DNA of 64,000 bases from CBDBBY01 sp965203215 (GCA_965203215.1 CBDBBY010000001.1:2852001-2916000); one strand, 5' to 3'. Shown: positions 52,878 to 61,112, numbered from the stretch's first letter. Made by a program: numbers and translations. Notes: generated by a model not told the origin, from the letters alone.

Positions 52878-54530
52878 TCACCGGTCCGCGCCTTCCGGCG
52901 AATGAGCGCCTTGCAATATCGATACGTCTTCGGCCCGCGGGCGGCCAAGGATGCGCGGCCGGATCAGCAGGACGGTGGAAATCCTTTCAATTCGCGCTTC
53001 GGACTTCCCGCCGAACAAAGCGCCGAAGCCGTCGCCGCCGCTCGACCTGTCGGCAACCGTCCTGTCCCGCTCGAAACCGGCCAGGATCAGGATTTGGCCG
53101 TTTCCGAGAATTGCGCTTTGCTCGAACGAGGTCGTGGAAACCTTGGGAAGCTGAATGGTTTGGCGGTCGGAGGTGAACTCCGCCAATTCGTTCAAGTCCG
53201 ACAGCTCGATGCCGAAGCGCAGGAATATCTCTTGATCGTTCAGCAATCTCGGCAGCAGATGCATTTCGAGGCCGGTCGTCAGCATGCCCGGCTCGATCGT
53301 CGTTCGCGTTGCTCCGTCCTCGCCGGGAACAGCTTCGACTTTCCTCGCGTAGGCGGTCTGACGCACAACCTCCACGGGCACGATTCGATTGTTGACGGTC
53401 GCCGCGCCCGCGCGGGTCTCGACCGAAACGCCGCCGGTCCGGCTCAAAGCCCTGACGACGGCTTCAATATCGACCTTGCCTTCAATGACGCCGATGTTCA
53501 CCACGGCCGGCGAGCTCGCGACCTCGTGCTTTCCGGTCCAGGACACCGTGCGTCCGCTTCCCTTTCCGACAAGCGCGCGCACGTCGACGCCGCGGCTTTC
53601 GGACATGGACAGGTTCACCGTCAGGATATTCACGTCGAAGGCGATCTGTGCGGTCAACTCCGAGTTCAAACTCGCGACAAGCCTTGCCACGCGCCGCTGC
53701 GCCTCGGGCGTCGCATTGATCGTGGCGATTCCCGTTCCGCGGCTGAAGCTCACGACCGACCCGCTTCCGGCAGCCAGCCGCAGACTCGCTTCGACATCGC
53801 TTGCAAGATCAATCGAGGCCGAAGACTCGTATGCGCCTACCGTCGAACTCACCGAAGCCTCAGTCGGCAAGGCGGCAATCCGGTATCGGCGGAGAACGAA
53901 TTGCCGGAACAGCACCCGATCGCCGTCATAGCTCCACTCCAGCCCGCGGGCGGCGGCCAAGGCATCCAGCACCGACGGCAGCGATCCCTCGAATTCAACC
54001 CGCGACGACCCGCCGAGCCCCGATCGCTCAAGAATCTTCCTGACCGCAGCCAGCTGTTCGGCTCCGTCCTCAAGGACTCCCGCATTCCCCGGATTTGCAA
54101 TTCGTCCGTCCGGTCCGACCGAGACGGCGTGCGGCACGCCGGTGATCAGTGCAAGCCGGACGAGCACTCCGGCCAAGTCGAGCGGAGTCCGGCTCGCGAG
54201 CGTCACCGCATCCTCGCGCAGCAGCCGCCCAGGCAAATCTTGCTCGGAACGCATGCTGAACGGCTCTACGGCAACCAGCATCCGGTCGCTGATCCTGGAT
54301 CCGCCGTTCGCGCCCGCGCCGCTACCGAACTCCGCGATAAGATCCGACGCGCGAGCGGAATCTTGTTCAATCTCGGTACGTTCTGAATTCGCGACGTCGG
54401 CGCTGCATGCCGCCATCAGGAATGCCGGACCGGCAGCCGACGCGCGCAGGATCTTGTTCAGCGAGGGAACGAAGCGGTTTCCGCTCAAGGTGAATCGTGG
54501 CCGCAATCGACTCCGGCAAAGCGTCGGCAT
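52878..54530 (-). CDS. Type IVb pilus secretin lipoprotein (PilN-like)
   Basis: About 550 residues from ATG 54530; TTG 54488, nearer the signal, and TTG 54629 are alternatives, so the start is not certain. A lipoprotein signal (KILRASAAGPAFLMAAC) fits an outer-membrane secretin. The periplasmic N domain is followed by the secretin core, with the late QLPKVSTTSFEQSAILGNGQ, LILAGFERDR and IERISTVLLIRPRI segments. It forms the outer-membrane channel through which the pilus would exit. It matches PilN/BfpB-type secretins. Confidence 0.87.
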   Translation of the reverse strand: MPTLCRSRLRPRFTLSGNRFVPSLNKILRASAAGPAFLMAACSADVANSERTEIEQDSARASDLIAEFGSGAGANGGSRISDRMLVAVEPFSMRSEQDLPGRLLREDAVTLASRTPLDLAGVLVRLALITGVPHAVSVGPDGRIANPGNAGVLEDGAEQLAAVRKILERSGLGGSSRVEFEGSLPSVLDALAAARGLEWSYDGDRVLFRQFVLRRYRIAALPTEASVSSTVGAYESSASIDLASDVEASLRLAAGSGSVVSFSRGTGIATINATPEAQRRVARLVASLNSELTAQIAFDVNILTVNLSMSESRGVDVRALVGKGSGRTVSWTGKHEVASSPAVVNIGVIEGKVDIEAVVRALSRTGGVSVETRAGAATVNNRIVPVEVVRQTAYARKVEAVPGEDGATRTTIEPGMLTTGLEMHLLPRLLNDQEIFLRFGIELSDLNELAEFTSDRQTIQLPKVSTTSFEQSAILGNGQILILAGFERDRTVADRSSGGDGFGALFGGKSEARIERISTVLLIRPRILGRPRAEDVSILQGAHSPEGADR

Positions 54531-54629
54531 CCTCAATTGGCGCGAGCTCCGCGAATTCGCGAACGACCTCGAAAATGCCGCCGGCATTGCATCCTGAAAC
54601 GGAAACGCTCTTGAAACGGAGTCCGGCAA

Positions 54630-55031
54630 TCAGTCGCCATGCGCATCGGTACGGACATGGACGACTTTGTTGCCGCGATAGAGGGTCACGGCGATTCCCG
54701 GCTCCGAAAGGCGCACCGCACGCACGAGCGCGATGATCGCTTCCTCGAAATTGCCGTTGAAACTGGCCGAAACGCGGAGCCGATAATCGAAAGGACCATC
54801 CCAGAATACCGTCCATCCGGCTGCGTCCGCCCATCCCTGCAACGATGATCTCAAGCTCGCTTCCGCCATGACCGCCCACTCGCTTGGACCATTTGCCTCG
54901 GCGAATGCGGAACCTTGGAACAGAAGGGCGACTGCCGAAGCCGCCGCAAGACGTCGAATGGCAGCAGGATTGCGGGGCGCATCGGACGGAGTTGCCGGAA
55001 GGGCACTCGGCCCGGACGATCGCTGGTTCAT
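54630..55031 (-). CDS. TcpQ/PilL-like periplasmic pilus protein
   Basis: 133 residues from ATG 55031, which overlaps the preceding stop by one base. A basic N-terminus and a hydrophobic stretch (AAASAVALLFQGSAFA) precede a domain with LRSSLQGWADAAGWTVFW...DYRLRVSASFNGNFEEAIIALV, the pattern of the TcpQ/PilL C-terminal (secretin-interacting, STN-like) domain. It probably assists the secretin encoded next. Confidence 0.8.
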   Translation of the reverse strand: MNQRSSGPSALPATPSDAPRNPAAIRRLAAASAVALLFQGSAFAEANGPSEWAVMAEASLRSSLQGWADAAGWTVFWDGPFDYRLRVSASFNGNFEEAIIALVRAVRLSEPGIAVTLYRGNKVVHVRTDAHGD

Positions 55032-56101
55032 CAACGCTGCGCCTGCTTCAATGCGGCGGGTCTCAAGACAGGCGTCTTCGGCGGCCGATTCAGAGCCGGC
55101 CCCAAGATCGCCTCGCCTCCTTCGAACAACACCGCCAATTCCGACTCGCCCTTCACGATCCGGTCGACTGCGCCGAGAGCTCCGACGACGGTTCCCGTTC
55201 GGACCATGACGGCGGTCCTTTCGTCCCCGCCAAGCAATAGACCCACATCGCCGTCAAGCGACTCGAACGCGGTCCACTCCGGCGGCACCTCGGCAACGGC
55301 TTGCGCGGGTTCCGGTTCATCGGCGGCGGCGTCAGGGACAAGCGGAGGCAGGCCGCCCGCATTTGCGCTCGACAAGGGCACAATTCCTTCCGCAAGCTCC
55401 GGATGCCGGATCATGGCGGCAAGGCGCGAATACGCCTCAATCTGCTCCATGCTCATGGTCGCGAAGAAAGCCAGAGCATCCGAGGACAGCAGATCATCTG
55501 CGACTGTTGCCTCTTCATTGCGCGGGACTTCGACCGGCTCGGCGACGACGGAGACGAATTCCCCCTGCTCAATCGCCACCGGGGCGGTTTCGACTTGATC
55601 TTCAAGCTTGTCGGCGAGCGCGGCGATTATCTGCGTCTGTTCCGCTGCGTTCGCTGCGCCGGAAGCGGCGGGCAGGTTTCGCCCGGATTCGAAATCTTCA
55701 GAGTCGCGCGATGCGGGCTGCACTCCGTTCGCGACCAAACCGGACCCATTCTCGATTGGCGGTTCGACCTCCGGCCAACCGAACTCTAACGACGGAGACG
55801 GAGTGCGCACCGGCGCGGCGCCGAAGTTCGCGGGCGCATAGGCAGCGAAAGCAGGGGTTTCATCCATGCTCTCGAATTTGCTTGGGAGATCTGCGGAATA
55901 GAGCCCTGCATCTTCCAACGAGTATTGCGGCGGGCAAGCTGCCTGCAATGATTCCACAGCCTTCTCTTTATCTTCCAGCAGAACGCCGAGAGACGATTCG
56001 GCCAAGGGGCGGGTTTCGGCTGCAGGCGACCACGCGGCGATTGCGGAAATTCCGATCAGTGTTGCGCTTGCCGCGAAAGCCGCGATTGTGAACTTGTCCA
56101 C
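55031..56101 (-). CDS. Uncharacterised exported protein of the pilus operon
   Basis: 356 residues with an N-terminal signal anchor (FTIAAFAASATLIGISAIAAW), a long acidic, Pro/Glu-rich middle and a C-terminal beta domain (GLLLGGDERTAVMVRTGTVVGALGAVDRIV... GGEAILGP) like the end of the PilP-like protein. I do not recognise a family. The first ~30 codons occur again, degenerate, at 58406-58490. It precedes the TcpQ-like gene and probably works in the periplasmic scaffold. Confidence 0.7.
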   Translation of the reverse strand: MDKFTIAAFAASATLIGISAIAAWSPAAETRPLAESSLGVLLEDKEKAVESLQAACPPQYSLEDAGLYSADLPSKFESMDETPAFAAYAPANFGAAPVRTPSPSLEFGWPEVEPPIENGSGLVANGVQPASRDSEDFESGRNLPAASGAANAAEQTQIIAALADKLEDQVETAPVAIEQGEFVSVVAEPVEVPRNEEATVADDLLSSDALAFFATMSMEQIEAYSRLAAMIRHPELAEGIVPLSSANAGGLPPLVPDAAADEPEPAQAVAEVPPEWTAFESLDGDVGLLLGGDERTAVMVRTGTVVGALGAVDRIVKGESELAVLFEGGEAILGPALNRPPKTPVLRPAALKQAQR

Positions 56102-56528
56102 TGAAGATTTCCTCCCGACCGCCTAATGAAAGGCGACCGCGGCTCCAAAGACCGGACGCATCGAGATCATTCCGGGCGCATAGGCCGGTTCGGCAATTGC
56201 GAGTTCAGAAAAGGAGGTTCTGTCGATGCCGTCGGATGATCGCCAATCGCAGGCGCATCTCGGTTCGCGTTCTTGAGCAGACGGCCTCCCGGTCACGAAT
56301 AAAGTCTTTTCATCCGGCTCGGCGCATTCAATCGAAAGCGGCCGTCGCCAGCGGTCGGGAAATTCAGTGCAGCAAGTCATACGCAAGCTCCTTTCTGATG
56401 GTCGCACGTCGGCATGCGATCGTTCCATCCGGATTAATCCGATGCCGCGAGCCGATCCAACGCGCCCGGCATCGGGTTTCGATAATTTTGTGGAAACCTT
56501 GACGGGATTCGCGTCCGCTGAAACTGGC
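56011..56528. repeat. Duplicated pilus-operon leader segment, intact copy
   Basis: These 518 bases (start of the exported-protein gene, the 85-residue gene and its upstream region) match 58406-58923 almost continuously without large gaps. In this copy the ribosome-binding site and both genes are open. Confidence 0.85.
56123..56380 (-). CDS. Small protein at the head of the pilus operon
   Basis: 85 residues from ATG 56380, chosen because a perfect AAAGGAG site lies seven bases upstream; a longer in-frame start at 56812 has no such signal. I do not recognise the family (MTCCTEFPDRWRRPLSIECAE..., ending FGAAVAFH). The degenerate copy at 58.5-58.8 kb differs mostly by substitutions and has one in-frame stop, while its ribosome site is damaged, so the intact copy is probably translated. 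It lies 21 bases before the exported-protein gene. Confidence 0.6.
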   Translation of the reverse strand: MTCCTEFPDRWRRPLSIECAEPDEKTLFVTGRPSAQEREPRCACDWRSSDGIDRTSFSELAIAEPAYAPGMISMRPVFGAAVAFH

Positions 56529-56770
56529 AACGCTTGGACCGGCAGTGTTTCATGTGAAACTGTCGGTTGAGGGAGTTGAAAGAGCGCAGTCAAGCGAAGC
56601 CGCAGCCGGTCGACAAACGCGGGCAAATCAAGAAACAGGGGAGAACACTGCCCTTGGAAGTCGCCGCATCTTGCTTCCAACAGCGCTTCAGACACGTGCA
56701 GTGACGCGAGATCAAGGATGCCGCACAACCTATTCTGCGATAGGCGCCCCTTCAATAAACGCGGCGATAT
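56381..56770. other. Upstream region of the pilus operon
   Basis: No additional gene is supported. It holds the ribosome-binding site of the 85-residue gene and the parS-like palindrome at 56546-56561. Confidence 0.4.
56546..56561. promoter_or_regulatory. parS-like palindrome
   Basis: TGTTTCATGTGAAACT has perfect arms GTTTCA/TGAAAC and differs at two positions from the parS consensus TGTTTCACGTGAAACA. The surrounding 24 bases are identical to those at 59172, while neighbouring sequence has diverged. It may be a ParB/Noc-type site or an operator for the pilus genes. Confidence 0.45.
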
Positions 56771-56923
56771 CGGGTGCATCCCATTTTCTTTGGACTGAAA
56801 GGGGCGAAGCACCGCTGGTTGAAATCGTGCGCCAAACCTTTGCTCGCCGTCGGACGTTACTCTGAAAGCAATCGTTGGGATGACTTCCCTGACAAGAGGC
56901 TTCGTCGTGCCGCCTTACGACCA
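56771..56923 (+). repeat. Dispersed repeat copy, noncoding
   Basis: Matches 51288-51440 by eye; reads GGGTGCATCCCATTTTC at its start. In the minus-strand frame used by the pilus gene this copy has an in-frame stop. It ends two bases before a MITE-like element. Confidence 0.65.
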
Positions 56924-56924
56924 A

Positions 56925-57137
56925 CTAGTGGCAGATTTTAGTCAGATAGTACCTTATTTGGCGGACGGAAAGGAGACGTTCAAAGATTGCCGACCAGCCA
57001 CAGGTCCTCGCATCTTTTCCTTTGTAGAGTTCAATGAATTCCGAAATCGGCTTCTCAGTCCGCTTGATGGAATTGTAGACGCTGCGCCGGAACCAGCAAG
57101 CATCAAATGGACTCTAATGAGTCGAACCTGCCACTAG
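56925..57137. mobile_element. MITE-like element with CTAGTGGCAG ends
   Basis: 213 bases bounded by CTAGTGGCAG (56925-56934) and its reverse complement CTGCCACTAG (57128-57137); similarity of the ends extends to about 16 bases. It has no transposase. A solo right end occurs at 16082-16097. The target duplication is unclear because CTAG is part of the ends. Confidence 0.6.
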
Positions 57138-57299
57138 ATTGGGATAGCCTGATCTGCCACGGGCTCCGTTTCATGATCGGGGATGGGCGGCCAAAGGCTG
57201 TTCATGTGGACTCTTCTGGATCAGCAGAGAGAAGTTCAGCTCGCCGATAGCTGAGCCAACGTTCTGAACGCCATCAAATGCTGAACCCGTTACACGTAA

Positions 57300-57328
57300 T
57301 TGACGACATACCCGAAGTAATCTATCGT
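57300..57328 (+). promoter_or_regulatory. Candidate promoter of the fourth toxin-antitoxin locus
   Basis: TTGACG (57300-57305) and TATCGT (57323-57328) are separated by 17 bases. The toxin ATG starts seven bases after the -10, so the transcript would be leaderless. Confidence 0.45.
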
Positions 57329-57334
57329 CCCGAG

Positions 57335-57742
57335 ATGATCGAAGTTCGTTATCATCCTGCATTTGATAAGTGGCTAACTAGAGCGTTTTTCACTAAGTTT
57401 GACCCAGTTCAATCTGAGAATTCTCCAATCTCCGTTGGGCTTTAAAAGGATGCGGGATGGGTACATTGGGTCAAACTTAGTGAAAAACGCTCTAATCTTC
57501 GTGATCAAAGAGCTGCAGATCGAATAGTCAGTCGGATAGGTCGTGCAAGATTTGGCCATATGGGCGATGTCAAGACCATTAGAGGCATTGGCGTGCTCCG
57601 TATCGACTACGGGCCAGGGTATCGAGTATATTTTGTTCGAAAGGGTCAAGCGATCATAATTTTGCTATGCGGCGGCGACAAAAGCAGCCAGCAGCGAGAC
57701 ATTAATCAAGCCATCTCAATGGCTAAGGAGGTCAATAAATGA
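57335..57742 (+). pseudogene. RelE/HigB-type addiction-module toxin, interrupted by a MITE
   Basis: ATG 57335 opens MIEVRYHPAFDKWLT, then the frame runs into a 112-bp element and stops at a TAA inside it. After the element the toxin resumes NLRDQRAADRIVSRIGRARFGHMGDVKTI...YGPGYRVYFV...LLCGGDKSSQQRDI to TGA 57740-57742. Removing the element and one TA copy joins WLT to NLRDQ exactly and gives a normal ~97-residue toxin. The family cleaves mRNA on ribosomes. Confidence 0.9.
57381..57492. mobile_element. 112-bp MITE with 26-bp perfect inverted repeats and TA target duplication
   Basis: Ends at 57381-57406 (GAGCGTTTTTCACTAAG...) and 57467-57492 are perfect reverse complements over 26 bases, flanked by TA at 57379-57380 and 57493-57494. 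This is the structure of IS630/Tc1-mariner-derived miniature elements. There is no coding capacity. It sits inside a toxin gene. Confidence 0.93.
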
Positions 57743-58041
57743 TTGTTGAAACTATGCCATTTGACGAGGCAAAACACCTGCTGGATGCCGAGAGTCAGCG
57801 CTTCTTCCTTAACGACGCCATTGAGAGTGGCGACCCCGAGTATGTCGCTTATGCACTTCAGGTTGTTGCCCGCGCTCGCGAAATGAAGCAACCGTCTTCC
57901 GGAACGGATCCAGCACAGGAATCCCTCGGCGAAGTGCTGAGCAAGAAGAACGATCTGCATCTTGGCACACTGACAAGTTGCCTTTCTGCGCTTAATTTTA
58001 AATTAAGCGTAGATATTAAGACAAATCCAATAGTCGAATAA
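57739..58041 (+). CDS. HigA-like addiction-module antitoxin
   Basis: 100 residues from ATG 57739, overlapping the toxin stop by four bases. The N-terminus (MIVETMPFDEAKHLLDAESQRFFLNDAIESGDPEYVAYALQVVARAREM) matches the antidote family; the helix-turn-helix that normally follows is less regular (KQPSSGTDPAQESLGEVLS) but the frame is open to its usual end (LNFKLSVDIK). It is intact while its toxin is interrupted. Confidence 0.82.
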   Translation: MIVETMPFDEAKHLLDAESQRFFLNDAIESGDPEYVAYALQVVARAREMKQPSSGTDPAQESLGEVLSKKNDLHLGTLTSCLSALNFKLSVDIKTNPIVE

Positions 58042-58405
58042 CATTCTTGTTTACTTTTGAATTTTGATTCTAGATTTATTCGGTTGAGTCTGAGGTTGTC
58101 GTATGTGAAACCTCTTCACCGCTGGATTATTCTTGGAAAACTCAGGTTTTTGAATCAATCACGTGAGTAGGTTTATTTATTTTTGGTGCGACAGCATGCT
58201 TTCTGGCTGACCCGCATGGAGATGCGTGAAACGATTCATATTGCTCTTGCTCGACCCGCGGTTCATTGGTATTGCCCGATCCAGTCTCAATTAATTTTTG
58301 CCTCTTCACTAGCCAAGCTCGCAGCGACTATCCTGTGCATCCTATTTTTATGGATTGCGTACATGGCTGGTCAATCTCAATATAGTCAGGGCTTTCGCCG
58401 CGGTC

Positions 58406-58923
58406 GGGTTTCGGCTGCGGGCGACCATGCGGCGGTTGCGAAAATTCCAGTCAAGGCGGCGCTTACCGCTGACGCAGCGATTATGAACTTGTCCACTAAG
58501 TATCTCATCCCGACCGCCTAATAAAAGGCGACCGCGACTCCAGAAACCGAACGCATCGAGATCATTCCAGACGCACAGGCCGGGTCGGCAATTGCGAGTT
58601 CAGAAAGGGGGATCCTGTCAAAACCGTTGGATGATCACCAATCAGAGGCGCATCTCGGTTCGCGTTCTTGGGCAGTCGGCATCCCGACCGCAAATGAAAT
58701 CGTTTCGTCACGCCCGGCAAATTCAATCGAAAGCGGCCGTCGCCAGCGGTCGGGGCATTCAATGCAGCACGTCATACGCAAGCTCTATTCTGATGGTCGC
58801 ACGTCAGCATGCGACTGTTTCATCCGGATTAATCCGATGCCGCGAGCCGGTCCAAAGCGCCCGTAATCCGGTTTCGACAATTTTGTGGAAACCTCGACGG
58901 GATTCGTGGCCGTCGAAACGGGC
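58406..58923. repeat. Duplicated pilus-operon leader segment, degenerate copy
   Basis: Matches 56011-56528. On the minus strand it keeps DKFIIAASAVSAALTG..ATAAWSPAAETRP, a decayed start of the exported pilus protein, and a copy of the 85-residue gene with one in-frame stop and a damaged ribosome-binding site. No downstream pilus genes accompany it. Confidence 0.85.
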
Positions 58924-59171
58924 GATGAAGATCAGGCTTGTGAAGCGCAGTTCGTCGTAACGCATCCGCTCAGGTCCTGCATGCGCGGCAGACCTCGCCC
59001 CCAGGCGTCGGCCTTATTTGTGCTTGAACGCGATCAAAGGAGCCAACCTGCTCGTTGGGTCGGATTGCTGTATGCAACGAACCGGCGAAGGACGAGCTCG
59101 TAGATCTTCAACTGGTTTGCGACCCGGCATTGCATCCATTTGCGGTCGATAAAGAATGCTTGGATTGGCGA

Positions 59172-59187
59172 TGTTTCATGTGAAACT
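59172..59187. promoter_or_regulatory. parS-like palindrome, second copy
   Basis: TGTTTCATGTGAAACT, identical to 56546-56561, separated from the rest of the duplicated leader by a ~230-bp insertion. Confidence 0.45.
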
Positions 59188-59278
59188 GTCGGTTGCAGCA
59201 GTTGAACTCAGACCCGCACCCAATATGTCTCATGGCTGAATTTGGCCAAATGCAAGGAGAAAACAGATCTCTTTGAGA

Positions 59279-59437
59279 TTAGGATTTGCGTTCGGTAATC
59301 GCTGACCGCAAGCCGTCGATCAGCCCTTCAATCCGCGACACTCGCTCAGACAGTGCAAGCATGTCCCGGTGCAAATTCCACAGGAATGCCAAGATAGCTA
59401 CGATACCTGCGAGAGTAAGATAATCAAGATTCAACAT
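59279..59437 (-). CDS. Small single-span membrane protein
   Basis: 52 residues from ATG 59437 to TAA 59279-59281. A hydrophobic helix (LTLAGIVAILAFLWNL) is followed by an amphipathic heptad-like tail (LALSERVSRIEGLIDGLRSAI), a layout common in small inner-membrane proteins of unknown function. It is shorter than usual gene-caller limits. Ribosome-binding site is weak. Confidence 0.55.
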   Translation of the reverse strand: MLNLDYLTLAGIVAILAFLWNLHRDMLALSERVSRIEGLIDGLRSAITERKS

Positions 59438-60071
59438 GTTCCAAACGTGGATTTGGTCGCCGCGATTGTCAACCCGTTCATCATGTCTTTCTTCATGAAA
59501 CTCGCAGTCCGATTCCTGTGGTTATTGACAACCAAGAGCACAGCGGAGCTGACCAGTTTTGTGACGACTGTTCCAATGGAGGTTTCCTATTCGGCTCAAC
59601 CGACCTTGTCCACGATCCGTGCCGACACGCCCTGTCGATTGCACAGAGCGTCCGCCTTAACCTTGCGACTGAACAGGTCTGATATGTCCAGAACGCTCGG
59701 CATCGCAGCGATTTCGTTCGACTTGCTTTCGACCTTATCCAGTACCTCGCAGAGCACTTGATGGACCGCTGACGTCGGTCGTCGGTCGAGCCGGGGTTCC
59801 GAGGCACCCGCCAATCCTTTTCTGAGGGCTGGAACGAGTAGCGCGACAGGCCGAGGCGAGGGTTGAAGCCCCATCCGAATTCGGCGATGAACGGCGAACT
59901 CCGCCACTTCCGACGGAGGGGCGGCCCCCATGGAAGCCTGCGGTGACTGGGCCGCGAAAACCTAGGTTTCAATAGAAGAATTATGGGGTATAGTTGATTG
60001 AATGACAGGGATTCACGTTCAGTGCCAAATAGGTCGAAAAATCATCAAGCTTTTGCACAGAACCGATAGTA

Positions 60072-61109
60072 ATGAGCTTAGGGGTGTTTGATTTCTTCTC
60101 TGGGTGCGGCGGAGCCAGCAAAGGTTTCCAGAACTCAGGCATGGAACCGGTCTTTGCGCTCGATTTCGACAAGGATGCCGCAGCAACGTTTCGGAACAAT
60201 TTTCCTAATGCTGTCGTTAGAGTCTCCGACATCGCCCGTTTCGAATCTGACGAACTTGAAGATCTAGTCAGAAAACACGACGTAACGCTGTTTTGTGGTT
60301 GCGCGCCTTGCCAACCTTACACAAGGCAAAACACTCGAAAGCCAGAGAAAGAAGCTGACACCCGAAGATCGTTGCTGTCGCACTTTGGCTCGCTCGTTGA
60401 AGAGCGCCGTCCAGACTACATTTTCGTCGAAAACGTACCGGGCGTGCAGAATGTTTTGGGGAACAGCATGCTTGCCCGCTTCAAGAAGCGGCTTGAAGCG
60501 ATTGGCTATCAACTGAATGTTGGAATCGTCGAGTCCCGGAACTTCGGAGTGCCGCAACGGCGGCGGAGGCTAGTGCTTCTTGGGTCACGACACGGCGTGA
60601 TTGACTTTCCAGAGGAAACGCATTGTTCTAGCTACAGTACTGTTTGGAAATGGATATCCCATTTCCCGCCGATCAAGGCTGGCGAAACGCACCCGGAAGT
60701 ACTAAACCATCGTGCAGCAAATTTGTCTGAACTGAACCTGCGGAGGATCAATGCAACGCCTCCTGAAGGGTCGCGGGCGGACTGGCCGATGGAGCTCCGG
60801 CTAGATTGCCATAGCATGAAGGGCTATACTGGCCACACCGACGTATACGGTCGGATGAAGTGGGACAGACCGGCAACAGGTCTGACAACGCGCTGCATCA
60901 GCCTCTCCAACGGTCGTTATGGCCATCCAGAACAAGATAGAGCAATCAGCGTGCGGGAAGCAGCTGCGCTCCAGACATTTCCAGACAACTTTGAATTTTC
61001 CGGGGCGTTGAACTCACAGGCAAAGCAGATCGGCAATGCGGTTCCTGTATTGTTGGCGCAGGCTTTCGGCGCGCAAATTTCATCTCATGCCAAGCAGCAT
61101 GCAGGGTAA
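60072..61109 (+). CDS. dcm: Cytosine-5 DNA methyltransferase
   Basis: 345 residues. Motif I FDFFSGCGGASKGF is at 6-19, the catalytic Cys is C80 in CAPCQPYTRQ, motif VI ENV is at 120-122, motif VIII is QRRRR and motif X QIGNAVP is near the end. It methylates C5 of cytosine in a short DNA target. It is followed after three bases by a GHKL ATPase gene, so it probably marks self DNA in a restriction-like system rather than acting as an orphan Dcm. The region is more AT-rich than the chromosome to the left, which suggests horizontal transfer. The specificity cannot be read from the sequence. Confidence 0.93.
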   Translation: MSLGVFDFFSGCGGASKGFQNSGMEPVFALDFDKDAAATFRNNFPNAVVRVSDIARFESDELEDLVRKHDVTLFCGCAPCQPYTRQNTRKPEKEADTRRSLLSHFGSLVEERRPDYIFVENVPGVQNVLGNSMLARFKKRLEAIGYQLNVGIVESRNFGVPQRRRRLVLLGSRHGVIDFPEETHCSSYSTVWKWISHFPPIKAGETHPEVLNHRAANLSELNLRRINATPPEGSRADWPMELRLDCHSMKGYTGHTDVYGRMKWDRPATGLTTRCISLSNGRYGHPEQDRAISVREAAALQTFPDNFEFSGALNSQAKQIGNAVPVLLAQAFGAQISSHAKQHAG

Positions 61110-61112
61110 GGC

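Larger units (their letters stand above)
58042..60071. other. 2-kb AT-richer region with degenerate copies and one small gene
   Basis: Contains the degenerate pilus-leader copy (58406-58923), an unrelated ~230-bp insertion (58924-59155), the second parS-like palindrome and a 52-codon membrane-protein gene (59279-59437). Other open frames here lack start signals and motifs. Nothing else is recognised. Confidence 0.5.

Noticed and set aside
52809..54386. 525-codon frame antisense to the secretin and PilO2 genes
   Set aside because: Arg/His/Gln-rich shadow frame; both minus-strand genes have clear motifs and coupled starts.
56381..56812. N-terminal extension of the 85-residue pilus-operon protein to 229 residues
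   Set aside because: The AAAGGAG site at ATG 56380 and the limit of coding-type conservation in the duplicated copy favour the short form; the extension runs through the palindrome and a repeat.
56880..57137. 85-codon plus-strand frame across the MITE-like element
   Set aside because: It begins in one repeat and ends exactly in the inverted end of another; no independent support.
58183..58521. 112-codon plus-strand frame with a hydrophobic stretch
   Set aside because: Its second half is the antisense of the degenerate pilus-gene copy, so the frame is accidental.
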